Assembly: GCA_030837305.1 (NCBI GenBank)
Contig: JAUPKT010000036.1
Location: forward strand, 1 to 6,977
Length of the DNA stretch: 6,977 nt
From: Thermodesulfobacteriota bacterium
Lineage (GTDB): Bacteria > Desulfobacterota > Desulfomonilia > Desulfomonilales > Desulfomonilaceae
Direction: 5' to 3'
Shown: piece by piece, positions 1 through 5,691 of the stretch
Layout: each line of letters begins with the position of its first letter
How positions within the stretch are numbered: position 1 is the first letter of the stretch
Made by a program: the position numbers and the translations under genes
Notes under the pieces: generated by a model
The model's input: the letters and a program-made list of their open reading frames with translations, nothing else
Told to the model about the DNA's origin: nothing
Databases searched by the model: none

Positions 1-88
1 AATGGATCAGGGAACAGGCCCAAGCGGCAGCGGCCATGGTCATTAGGCCGGCATGGATTCTTGGTCATTATTGACACTTATCTGGGAA
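1..88. other. Left edge, upstream gene end not resolved
   Basis: No gene can be assigned. On the plus strand three frames enter from the edge and stop at 44-46 (His/Gly-rich ending GSGHGH), at 70-72 (ending PAWILGHY) and at about 100-102. Either of the first two could be the true C-terminus of an upstream gene, but too few codons are present to choose. On the minus strand an ATG at 37-35 opens an Ala-rich frame running off the edge, without a Shine-Dalgarno sequence in front. The inverted repeat that follows at 89-120 would fit the end of an upstream transcription unit. Confidence 0.2.
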
Positions 89-120
89 ATGGGTGCCGGT
101 AATTGTTGACGGGCACCCAT
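89..120. terminator. 9-bp inverted repeat, possible terminator of upstream unit
   Basis: ATGGGTGCC at 89-97 is the exact reverse complement of GGCACCCAT at 112-120, with a 14-base loop. It is GC-rich and lies between the left edge and the long untranslated leader, as a terminator of an upstream gene would. No T-run follows, so an intrinsic terminator is only one reading; an operator or mRNA-end stabiliser is also possible. Confidence 0.35.
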
Positions 121-270
121 GGGTCAGCCCAGGCATACGTCTTCCTTCTCTATCTTCCGCGTTATGAATGGTATAGCCCGCCTTGGCTGCGCGGGCGTAC
201 TTTCCTCTCCCAGCATATTGTCTCTCCAAGCACAGAGGGGTGTTATTTGGGGAGAGTACATTGATCTGAC

Positions 271-320
271 AAACACTACTAATTTAATAATAATAAATAC
301 TTCTAAAACTATTGATCCAG
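271..320. promoter_or_regulatory. AT-rich block, possible UP element or weak promoter
   Basis: About 80% A+T over 50 bases; 281-300 is 19 of 20 A/T and built on repeated TAAT/TAATAA. A TTGATC at 261-266 lies 18 bases before TAATAA at 285-290, a weak sigma-70-like pair. The block could equally be a bendable or easily melted upstream element for the promoter candidate near 353. Confidence 0.3.
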
Positions 321-328
321 TAAAGGAC

Positions 329-346
329 ATTGTCGCGCGGGACAAT
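329..346. promoter_or_regulatory. Perfect dyad ATTGTC-N6-GACAAT, operator-like
   Basis: ATTGTC at 329-334 and GACAAT at 341-346 form a perfect 6+6 inverted repeat around GCGCGG. It ends six bases before the candidate -35 box at 353, where a transcription factor site would be expected. I do not recognise the regulator. A short RNA hairpin is possible only if transcription starts further upstream. Confidence 0.35.
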
Positions 347-352
347 TATTTC

Positions 353-382
353 TTGACTTATTTACTGTATCCAAATATCGTA
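353..382 (+). promoter_or_regulatory. Candidate sigma-70-type promoter for the hmcE-hmcF pair
   Basis: TTGACT at 353-358 matches five of six consensus -35 bases. TATCGT at 377-382 matches four of six -10 bases, with an 18-base spacer. The site sits between two dyads and would give a leader of roughly 170 bases before the start at 564. It is proposed from motif match and position only. Confidence 0.33.
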
Positions 383-404
383 TCTATAGGAATGCTATGG
401 AGCA

Positions 405-416
405 TGATAATTATCA
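405..416. promoter_or_regulatory. 12-bp perfect palindrome TGATAATTATCA
   Basis: TGATAA at 405-410 is followed directly by its reverse complement TTATCA at 411-416. It lies about 23 bases downstream of the proposed -10 box, a typical repressor position. The GATAATTATC core resembles part of a Fur-type box, but the full 19-base Fur consensus is not present. Half-sites of the same sequence recur at 2825-2841 with a different spacing. Confidence 0.35.
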
Positions 417-448
417 AGAATTGATGAGTGTCTCGGTTGTCTTAACAG

Positions 449-460
449 CCCCCCCTTTTT
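449..460 (+). other. C7T5 homopolymer tract in the leader
   Basis: Seven C followed by five T lie in the probable untranslated leader of the membrane subunit gene. No matching stem stands before it, so it is not a normal intrinsic terminator. Such a tract may be prone to slippage or bind a protein; nothing in the sequence shows either. Confidence 0.3.
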
Positions 461-544
461 AGACACTGGTACATCATGCGGCTTCCGTATCCAAGATACT
501 TGAAACACCTCCTGATTGTGGGGAGAAAATAAAGGCCATAGCCG

Positions 545-551
545 AAAGGAG
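545..551 (+). promoter_or_regulatory. Ribosome binding site deciding the start at 564
   Basis: AAAGGAG ends 12 bases before the ATG at 564, somewhat long but usable. The in-frame TTG at 516 has only an antisense-like CACCTCCT in front of it, so it is not favoured. The in-frame ATG at 588 has no purine-rich site. Confidence 0.55.
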
Positions 552-563
552 ATCACGTCAGTC

Positions 564-1235
564 ATGGACAATAACGTAAGTCAAGCCATGTGGATTTTGC
601 AGGAGCCGGTGCAGTATGTGTGCCTGGCCTTCATGGCAACCATGTACATCATCAAGATCCGCCAATTGCTTAAGAAACCGTTTCCCCCAGAGAAGGCGGA
701 ACTAAAAGGGGACCGTGTGGCAGGGGCTGTTCATTCTTTGGCGAATGTGCTTCGCCCCTGGGAGATGGAGAGCACGAGAAATCACCTGTATTTTTACGCC
801 GAATTCATGATTTTTCACATTGCAGTGGCACTGACCATTGGTTCCACCTTCTTCATTCCGTTGACCCCATGGCTGATGACTCCCGCTGTGTCCATCGTCA
901 TTATGGTTTTTATGGGTTTGGCATTTCTCATAGGTCTTCGAAGGATCTACCGCAGATTCACCGTGCCTGAGATCAGGATTATAAGCAGCCCGGATGACTA
1001 CTTTGCCGTCATTCTCATGACCACGTTTTTTGCTGTTGGCATGGGGGCGATGTGGAACTGGATTCGCGGCGTTCCGGAGAGTAGCTGGATGTGGGTGTTC
1101 TTTCTCATGACGACCTTCTTCCTTCTTTATGTCCCGTTCAGCAAGATATCTCATTATGTCCTTTACCCGTTCGGCCGCGTCAATTTCGGCATGATATTCG
1201 GTGGTCGCGGGGTGCTGAATAAGAATGTCAAGTAA
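564..1235 (+). CDS. hmcE: HmcE/TmcC-like membrane cytochrome b subunit
   Basis: A 223-residue integral membrane protein resembling HmcE/TmcC, distant relatives of the nitrate reductase gamma subunit. In Hmc/Tmc complexes this subunit anchors the iron-sulfur subunit and carries electrons between periplasmic cytochromes and the cytoplasm or the quinone pool. Five hydrophobic segments are visible near residues 10-32, 75-98, 102-125, 144-164 and 175-192. His85 in the second and His197 after the fifth are plausible haem b ligands; His74 is also near the second helix. A full NarI-type set of four ligands is not obvious, so one haem is safer than two. A basic loop (RRIYRR, 126-131) would face the cytoplasm. 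The length fits HmcE (about 226). The next gene starts 36 bases on, so the two are probably co-transcribed. The E-then-F order favours Hmc over Tmc, where the iron-sulfur gene comes first; the symbol is at family level. Confidence 0.82.
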   Translation: MDNNVSQAMWILQEPVQYVCLAFMATMYIIKIRQLLKKPFPPEKAELKGDRVAGAVHSLANVLRPWEMESTRNHLYFYAEFMIFHIAVALTIGSTFFIPLTPWLMTPAVSIVIMVFMGLAFLIGLRRIYRRFTVPEIRIISSPDDYFAVILMTTFFAVGMGAMWNWIRGVPESSWMWVFFLMTTFFLLYVPFSKISHYVLYPFGRVNFGMIFGGRGVLNKNVK

Positions 1236-1271
1236 ACAATAATCCCAAGAATACTTTTTGGAGGATGAAAA

Positions 1272-2666
1272 ATGGCCGTAGCGGCTGATAAAACAGAAGA
1301 TGTTGCAGAGGTAAAGACTGAGCAGGAGCCGGAGAAGCTCGGGGCTCCCGAACACAGAAAGTGGCCCGTCAAGTCTGAATTTACACCGGAGATGTTGGCC
1401 GAGATGGAGAAGCTTCTCCCCCAGAGGCTGAATAGAGTTGTGGCCACCTCCCTGGCGGGATGTATTCATTGCGGGATGTGCAGCGATGCGTGTCATTACA
1501 GCGTATCCATTCCGGAGGACAAGACCTTGGTGCCTGCCTACAAGGCCGATAGGTTCCGGAAGTGGTATAAGAGCCGTTTTGATTGGATGGCCAAGGTTTT
1601 CCCCTCTTTCGTGGGTGCAAAGGGGCTGTCCAAAGAACTTGCCGAGGAAATGTATGACAAACTGTGGGGTGGATGCACCATGTGCCGTCGGTGTACCTTC
1701 AACTGTCCCATGGGTGTCGATTACGGTCTCACGGTGAGGACGGCGCGCGGCATCATGCAAGCAGTGGGTCGAGTACCCCAGAATTTGCAGGACACCGTGG
1801 ATACGCACTACAACCACGGCAACAATATGGCGGTGCCTCAGGACGAGTTCGTTGAGACCATTGAGTGGATTGAAGAAGAACTTCAGGACGAGGATGGTTG
1901 CGAGAACTTCAAGATCCCTGTGGACAAGAAGGGAGCCAAGTATTTTCTCACCCTGAATCCTCGAGAACCCAAGTATTATCCCCTCACCATTCAAGCCACT
2001 GCGAAGGTCCTGAATGCGGCGGGAGTGGATTTCACCATTTCCTCGCGCTATTGGGATCTTACCAACTACGCCCTTTTTAACGGGAATGATCCGGATGCCA
2101 AGCTGTTTTCTAAATGGCAGGCTGACGACGTTCAGCGGTTGGGCTGTGAGTACTTGCTGTCGGGGGAATGCGGCCACGGGTACCGGGCATTGCGTTGGGA
2201 GCTTTCCAACTGGTTGGGCGGAGTGAATTTCAAGATCACCAGTGTGATGGAACTCATGGCCGACCTGGTTCAGCAGGGCACATTCAAGTTGGACAAGTCC
2301 GTTTGGGCGGGAAAGCGTTTTACCTATCACGACTCATGCAATATCGCACGATCCGGTGGGATCATGGAAGAGCCACGCATCATCATCCGAGCCGCTGTGG
2401 ATGACTTTGCCGAGATGGAACACAACAGAGAACACGGTTTTTGTTGTGGTGGAGGCGGAGGCGCCTTGGCAATGCCTGAATTCAGTCCTCGACGCATAGC
2501 TGCCGGCAAAATTAAGGCTGATGAGATCAGGGCAACGGGTGCAAATGTAGTCTTGCAGTCCTGCCATAACTGCACGGACCAACTCAAAGAGATCTGTGAG
2601 CACTATCACATCAATGCAAAGGTGATGAATTTGGCGGAACTCCTTGCCGCGGCCCTCGTTCTCTAA
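1272..2666 (+). CDS. hmcF: HmcF/TmcB-like HdrD-type iron-sulfur subunit
   Basis: A 464-residue soluble protein related to HdrD, DsrK, TmcB and HmcF; HmcF is about 461 residues. Two ferredoxin-type [4Fe-4S] motifs lie at Cys64/67/70/74 and Cys135/138/141/145, the last followed by Pro. The C-terminal half has a complete CCG motif: Cys356, Cys391-Cys392 in FCCGGGGG, and Cys431/Cys434. This is the type that binds the noncubane [4Fe-4S] cluster of heterodisulfide reductase. An earlier CCG-like module near 225-305 keeps only Cys292 and Cys300, so it is degenerate. No signal peptide or membrane helix is seen, so it should sit on the cytoplasmic face, docked on the preceding membrane subunit and passing electrons to or from an unknown thiol/disulfide or redox partner. 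The start is fixed by GGAGG at 1260-1264, seven bases before ATG. The N-terminal 30 residues are charged and probably disordered. No clear terminator follows. Confidence 0.88.
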   Translation: MAVAADKTEDVAEVKTEQEPEKLGAPEHRKWPVKSEFTPEMLAEMEKLLPQRLNRVVATSLAGCIHCGMCSDACHYSVSIPEDKTLVPAYKADRFRKWYKSRFDWMAKVFPSFVGAKGLSKELAEEMYDKLWGGCTMCRRCTFNCPMGVDYGLTVRTARGIMQAVGRVPQNLQDTVDTHYNHGNNMAVPQDEFVETIEWIEEELQDEDGCENFKIPVDKKGAKYFLTLNPREPKYYPLTIQATAKVLNAAGVDFTISSRYWDLTNYALFNGNDPDAKLFSKWQADDVQRLGCEYLLSGECGHGYRALRWELSNWLGGVNFKITSVMELMADLVQQGTFKLDKSVWAGKRFTYHDSCNIARSGGIMEEPRIIIRAAVDDFAEMEHNREHGFCCGGGGGALAMPEFSPRRIAAGKIKADEIRATGANVVLQSCHNCTDQLKEICEHYHINAKVMNLAELLAAALVL

Positions 2667-2799
2667 GCCATATTTAGGGCATCCTGGGAGATATGCGGTT
2701 ATTCAGCTCACTCCCGATGGGCTGCCGGCGATAGCACGACTGGTTATGAACACACGGCAACGTATGGATAACTTCAAAAGTCTGGATGCTAAGTCTTAA

Positions 2800-2828
2800 T
2801 TGTTTGGTTGAAGCTTCGCGGACATGAT
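2800..2828 (+). promoter_or_regulatory. Weak candidate promoter before the response regulator
   Basis: TTGTTT at 2800-2805 and CATGAT at 2823-2828 are 17 bases apart, matching three and four consensus bases. The 259-base gap after the iron-sulfur gene makes a separate promoter reasonable, but the match is poor and read-through from upstream cannot be excluded. Confidence 0.22.
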
Positions 2829-2841
2829 ATCCTCATTATCA
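2825..2841. promoter_or_regulatory. Dyad TGATA-N7-TATCA
   Basis: TGATA at 2825-2829 and TATCA at 2837-2841 form a perfect 5+5 inverted repeat overlapping the candidate -10 region of the response regulator gene. The half-sites equal those of the palindrome at 405-416 but the spacing is 7 rather than 2, so a shared regulator is only a possibility. Confidence 0.27.
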
Positions 2842-2849
2842 CTTCCAAT

Positions 2850-2870
2850 TCGCCCTCTCCCTTGGGGCGA
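2850..2870 (+). other. GC-rich 6-bp stem-loop in the leader of the response regulator
   Basis: TCGCCC at 2850-2855 pairs exactly with GGGCGA at 2865-2870 across a nine-base loop. It stands 55 bases before the ATG and does not cover the ribosome binding site. There is no T-run, so a terminator is unlikely; mRNA stabilisation or a protein site is possible. Confidence 0.3.
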
Positions 2871-2925
2871 CGGGGATTCGACCGGAGGTCGCAACGATTT
2901 TAAGAACAACTGAAGGAGGCTTGCC

Positions 2926-3315
2926 ATGGGAAAGAAGATACTGGTCATTGATGACGAACCGGACATGGTTACCTATCTGTCCACACTACTGGAAGACAAT
3001 GGCTACGAAGTAGTAACCGCTTCGGACGGTGAAGAGGGTCTGGACAAGGTAAAGGCCGAGAAGCCCGACCTGATTAGTCTTGATCTCCTCATGCCGAATA
3101 AAACGGGAATCAAGATGTATCGCGAGTTGAGAAAAGACCCTGACATAGGCCATATCCCCGTGGTCATGGTGACAGGTTTCGGCAAGGATGATGTTCCGAG
3201 CATGGATTTCAAAAAATGGATTCAGGAACGCTCCATTAAAGGACCCGAGGCATACATTGAGAAGCCGGTACAACCGGAGGTCCTTCTCTCGGCAGTGAAG
3301 AAAGCGATCGGCTGA
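2926..3315 (+). CDS. Single-domain response regulator, Rrf1-like
   Basis: A 129-residue protein consisting of one CheY-type receiver domain and nothing else. The acidic pocket is Asp9-Asp10 with Glu11, the phosphoacceptor is Asp53 (LDLLMP), the switch Thr is Thr83 in MVTGFG, and the conserved Lys-Pro is at 113-114. Tyr110 takes the aromatic switch position. The stretch between strand 4 and strand 5 (about 86-108) is longer than in CheY. No DNA-binding, cyclase or methyltransferase domain follows, so output must be through protein contact or onward phosphotransfer. In Desulfovibrio vulgaris the hmc operon is followed by the regulator gene rrf1, so the position after an hmcF-like gene supports an Rrf1-type role. 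The kinase downstream is the obvious phosphodonor. AAGGAGG at 2913-2919, six bases before ATG, predicts strong translation. Confidence 0.9.
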   Translation: MGKKILVIDDEPDMVTYLSTLLEDNGYEVVTASDGEEGLDKVKAEKPDLISLDLLMPNKTGIKMYRELRKDPDIGHIPVVMVTGFGKDDVPSMDFKKWIQERSIKGPEAYIEKPVQPEVLLSAVKKAIG

Positions 3316-3378
3316 GAGTACGGAAGGAGTTATCGGGTTGCAGAGACGGGTTTCAGACCCGCTCCAACCCGGACTCTC
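3314..3378 (+). other. Three-tier nested stem-loop between regulator and kinase genes
   Basis: Three inverted repeats are nested around one axis. GAGAGT (3314-3319) pairs with ACTCTC (3373-3378). CGGGTTG (3334-3340) pairs with CAACCCG (3365-3371). CGGGT (3347-3351) pairs with ACCCG (3357-3361) around TTCAG. The outer arm overlaps the regulator stop codon. The left bulge holds GGAAGGAG, a strong Shine-Dalgarno-like sequence. The structure ends 11 bases before the kinase ATG. No T-run follows, so processing, stability or control of kinase translation is more likely than termination. Confidence 0.55.
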
Positions 3379-3418
3379 AATCAGGAACCATGGTGAACAA
3401 GGCCTTAACTTTTATTAA
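3338..3418 (+). CDS. Possible 26-codon leader ORF overlapping the kinase start
   Basis: A TTG at 3338 stands eight bases after AAGGAG (3324-3329), a better ribosome site than the one at the kinase ATG. The frame runs 26 codons and stops at 3416-3418, inside the beginning of the kinase gene in a different frame. Such overlap could couple kinase translation to translation through the stem-loop. There is no homology to lean on, the start is TTG, and it may be chance. Confidence 0.2.
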   Translation: MQRRVSDPLQPGLSIRNHGEQGLNFY

Positions 3419-5648
3419 CAAGTTTACCCACAGCCTGCGGTTCAAACTCAGCTTTTACGCAGGGCTTGTAGTCTTTCTCACCATGGTGGCATTTACGTAT
3501 CAGAGTTTAAGAACGCAAGAGACCAATCTCGTTAACGCGAAAGTAGAGGAAGCCTTGAAAGACTCTGAAGTTATCAAGGCAGCCATTTGGAACGGCATGA
3601 TGACAAAGGACCGGGAAGTCATCAGGCAGATAGTGCGCAAGATAGGAGAAAAAGGCGGATTCGCTGAGATCAGCGTGTATGATTGGAACGGTTTGCTTCA
3701 CTATGCGGCTGCCGACCAGCCCGATTTTCGACCTGGCGGCAGGGAGCCGAACCTGGAAATCAAGAATCACCTGGCAGATTTTAAGGACGATTCACGGATT
3801 CGACATGAGTTTGCAGAGGACGGGAAGATGCTCAGGGTTGTCAACCCTCTTCTCAATACCAAGAGTTGCTCCACCGCCGCGTGCCACGCCCACCCTTCGA
3901 CGGAAAAGGTCCTCGGCGTGCTGGAACTGAAGATTCCCGTGGAACCACTCCGGAAAGATATCATCAGTCAGGCACGTAACACCGTGCTGTTCGCCTTTGT
4001 ACTCTTTGTTCTCGTTTCCACAATCATAGGAATCGGAGTAATTCTTCTGGTGAGCAGACCAATGAAAAGATTGTCTGTGAAGGCCAACAGACTCGCAAGG
4101 GGTCAATATACGCCGAGCGCACCGATCGAGGGCAGTGATTCGGTGGCGGCATTGTCCAGGGCCTTTGACGAAATGAGTCGGCAGATAACGAATCGGACCA
4201 TAGAACTCGAGAAGAGTCGCTACATGTACAAGACACTTTTTGAGGAGGTGCCTTGTTATCTCACCGTTGTGAACAAGGATTATGGCTTATCAAGGGTCAA
4301 CACTTCGTTTAAGAACCTTTTTGGGGACCAGCGTGGTCGGAAATGCTTTGTGGCATACAAGGGGCTTGACTCTCGGTGCGCCAAGTGCCCGGTTGAGAAG
4401 ACCTTTGCCGACGGCGCCGCCCATCAATCGGAAGAAACGTGGATGGTGAACAGCCAGAAGATCCACGTCATGGTCAAGACGTCACCCATATTCGATGACA
4501 CGGGCTCCGTAGCCGAAGTTATGGAGATGGCCGTTGATGTGACCCGCATGAAGCGACTCCAAATGGAGTTGGAAAAGAAACAGCAGGAATACAAGTACCT
4601 TTACGAAAATGTCCCCTGTTATATTACCATTGTTGATCCAGATTTCAACATCGTGCAGACCAACAAGCTGTTTGAGCGCGATTTTGGGGCAAACATCGGA
4701 GAAAAGTGCTTTCAGATATACAAAGGTGCGGATTCAAAGTGTGAGAACTGTCCCGTAGAAAAGACATTCCTCGATGGGGAGACCCACACCTCTGAAGAAG
4801 TGTGGCGGAGAGACGGTGAGGACACATATATTATCGTGTACACGGCCCCGGTGTACGACGAACAGGGCCATATAAAGGCCGTCATGGAGATGAGCACCAA
4901 CATTACCGAGGTCAAGCGTCTTCAGGGAGAACTTATGGTGTTGGGGGAAACCATAGCGGGGATGTCCCACACCATAAAGAATATCCTCACGGGACTGCAG
5001 GGTGGTGTTTACGTCGTGGACTCCGGATTGAAGCGCGGAAATGAAGAGAGGACTCGTGTCGGCTGGGACATGGTGAAGAACAATGTCGGAAAGGTCTCTG
5101 AACTGGTCAAAGGTATCCTTTACGCCTCCAAAGAGAGGAAGCCGGAGTACCGTGAGTGCAATCCCGTGGAGATCATTACTGAAGTGTGTGACCTATACGA
5201 CTCTCGTGCCGCATCCGACGGAATAGAACTGGTGAAAGAACTTCAGCCGGAGATGGGCCCTTGCCTGCTTGATCCGACGGGTATTCACAGCGTCCTGTCC
5301 AATCTCATGGCCAATGCAATGGAAGCATGTAGGAATATTGATTCCAAGGAGCGGTCAAGGCGGATTTTGGTGAGGGGACACACTTCTGAAGAGAGTCTTT
5401 TCATCAGCGTCACCGACAATGGGCAGGGGATGCCGCAGGAAGTCAAGAGCAAGCTCTTCAACAAGTTTTACAGCACGAAAGGTGCTCGGGGAACCGGGCT
5501 AGGTCTGGTAATCACGAGAAAGGTGATTGAGGAGCACCACGGACGTATAATTGTGGAGTCGGAACCAGAAAAAGGAACGACTTTCACCATAGAGATTCCT
5601 TTGAGGTACGGACATGAGCATGAGGAAAAGTTTAAGGCAGCCGTATGA
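3390..5648 (+). CDS. Haem-c/tandem Cys-PAS membrane sensor histidine kinase
   Basis: A 752-residue sensor kinase. Order: membrane helix (about 20-38), periplasmic domain (39-196), second helix (198-221), HAMP linker (222-270), PAS1 (about 280-395), PAS2 (about 401-516), and a catalytic core. His527 in MSHTIKN is the phosphoacceptor; the N-box has Asn638 and Asn642, the G1 box Asp676-Gly680, and a GTGLGL box follows. The periplasmic domain ends with Cys160-X4-Cys165-His166, a c-type haem motif with the long spacing known from some cytochromes c3, followed by the VLGVLEL stretch seen in related haem sensors. Each PAS carries four Cys in identical register: 289/319/330/333 and 410/440/451/454, ending CXXCP. 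Together they suggest redox sensing on both sides of the membrane. The ATG has only a weak AGGA close by; GTG at 3393 is the alternative. Its likely partner is the preceding regulator. Confidence 0.92.
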   Translation: MVNKALTFINKFTHSLRFKLSFYAGLVVFLTMVAFTYQSLRTQETNLVNAKVEEALKDSEVIKAAIWNGMMTKDREVIRQIVRKIGEKGGFAEISVYDWNGLLHYAAADQPDFRPGGREPNLEIKNHLADFKDDSRIRHEFAEDGKMLRVVNPLLNTKSCSTAACHAHPSTEKVLGVLELKIPVEPLRKDIISQARNTVLFAFVLFVLVSTIIGIGVILLVSRPMKRLSVKANRLARGQYTPSAPIEGSDSVAALSRAFDEMSRQITNRTIELEKSRYMYKTLFEEVPCYLTVVNKDYGLSRVNTSFKNLFGDQRGRKCFVAYKGLDSRCAKCPVEKTFADGAAHQSEETWMVNSQKIHVMVKTSPIFDDTGSVAEVMEMAVDVTRMKRLQMELEKKQQEYKYLYENVPCYITIVDPDFNIVQTNKLFERDFGANIGEKCFQIYKGADSKCENCPVEKTFLDGETHTSEEVWRRDGEDTYIIVYTAPVYDEQGHIKAVMEMSTNITEVKRLQGELMVLGETIAGMSHTIKNILTGLQGGVYVVDSGLKRGNEERTRVGWDMVKNNVGKVSELVKGILYASKERKPEYRECNPVEIITEVCDLYDSRAASDGIELVKELQPEMGPCLLDPTGIHSVLSNLMANAMEACRNIDSKERSRRILVRGHTSEESLFISVTDNGQGMPQEVKSKLFNKFYSTKGARGTGLGLVITRKVIEEHHGRIIVESEPEKGTTFTIEIPLRYGHEHEEKFKAAV
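4245..4920 (+). repeat. Tandem PAS repeat within the kinase, 121-residue period
   Basis: Two copies of a Cys-containing PAS domain follow each other. Matching landmarks are VPCY (288-291 and 409-412), KCF (318 and 439), the CXXCPVEKTF block (330 and 451) and the E-W pair after it, each exactly 121 residues apart. The copies have diverged in between, so this is an old internal duplication rather than a recent DNA repeat. Retention of all four Cys in both copies implies selection on them. Confidence 0.8.
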
Positions 5649-5680
5649 GGCGACGTTGTCGATAGTTAAGACTGATAGGC

Positions 5681-5686
5681 AGGAGG
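5681..5686 (+). promoter_or_regulatory. Ribosome binding site deciding the start at 5692
   Basis: AGGAGG lies five bases before ATG 5692. The same frame extends upstream to an ATG at 5614 inside the kinase gene, but that start has no such site and would add 26 residues foreign to the Usp fold. Confidence 0.75.
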
Positions 5687-5691
5687 ATACG

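Larger units (their letters stand above)
121..563. other. Long gene-free leader region
   Basis: About 440 bases with no convincing gene. A 101-codon frame at 119-424 begins inside the inverted repeat, has no ribosome binding site and no recognisable domain, so I treat it as chance. The stretch holds a small GC stem (GCCCGC 176-181 with GCGGGC 191-196), an AT-rich block, two dyads, a candidate promoter and a C7T5 tract, all described separately. The composition, more AT-rich than the flanking genes, suits a promoter and regulatory region for the membrane/iron-sulfur pair. Confidence 0.55.

Noticed and set aside
176..196. GCCCGC/GCGGGC stem as a terminator
   Set aside because: Only six pairs, with no T-run after it and no gene ending nearby.
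119..424. 101-codon plus-strand frame in the leader region
   Set aside because: It starts within the arm of an inverted repeat, has no ribosome site, crosses the AT-rich block and promoter candidate, and shows no recognisable domain.
702..2330. 542-codon open frame on the minus strand, antisense to the hmcE-hmcF pair
   Set aside because: It is a mirror of two well-supported genes and spans their junction. The protein is rich in His, Arg and Gly without domain order, as expected of an antisense shadow.
2634..2654. Sigma-54-like GG/GC pair near the end of the iron-sulfur gene
   Set aside because: The gap between GG and GC is 11 bases instead of 10 and the site lies in coding sequence.
2704..2724. 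Six-pair stem-loop (CAGCTC with GGGCTG) after the iron-sulfur gene as a terminator
   Set aside because: It includes a G-U pair and is followed by a GC-rich stretch instead of T residues, so an intrinsic terminator is not supported.
2746..2799. 17-codon ORF between the iron-sulfur gene and the response regulator, with a longer protein-like open frame in front
   Set aside because: No ribosome site stands before the ATG and the extended frame has no good start. It could be a gene remnant, but the evidence is too thin.
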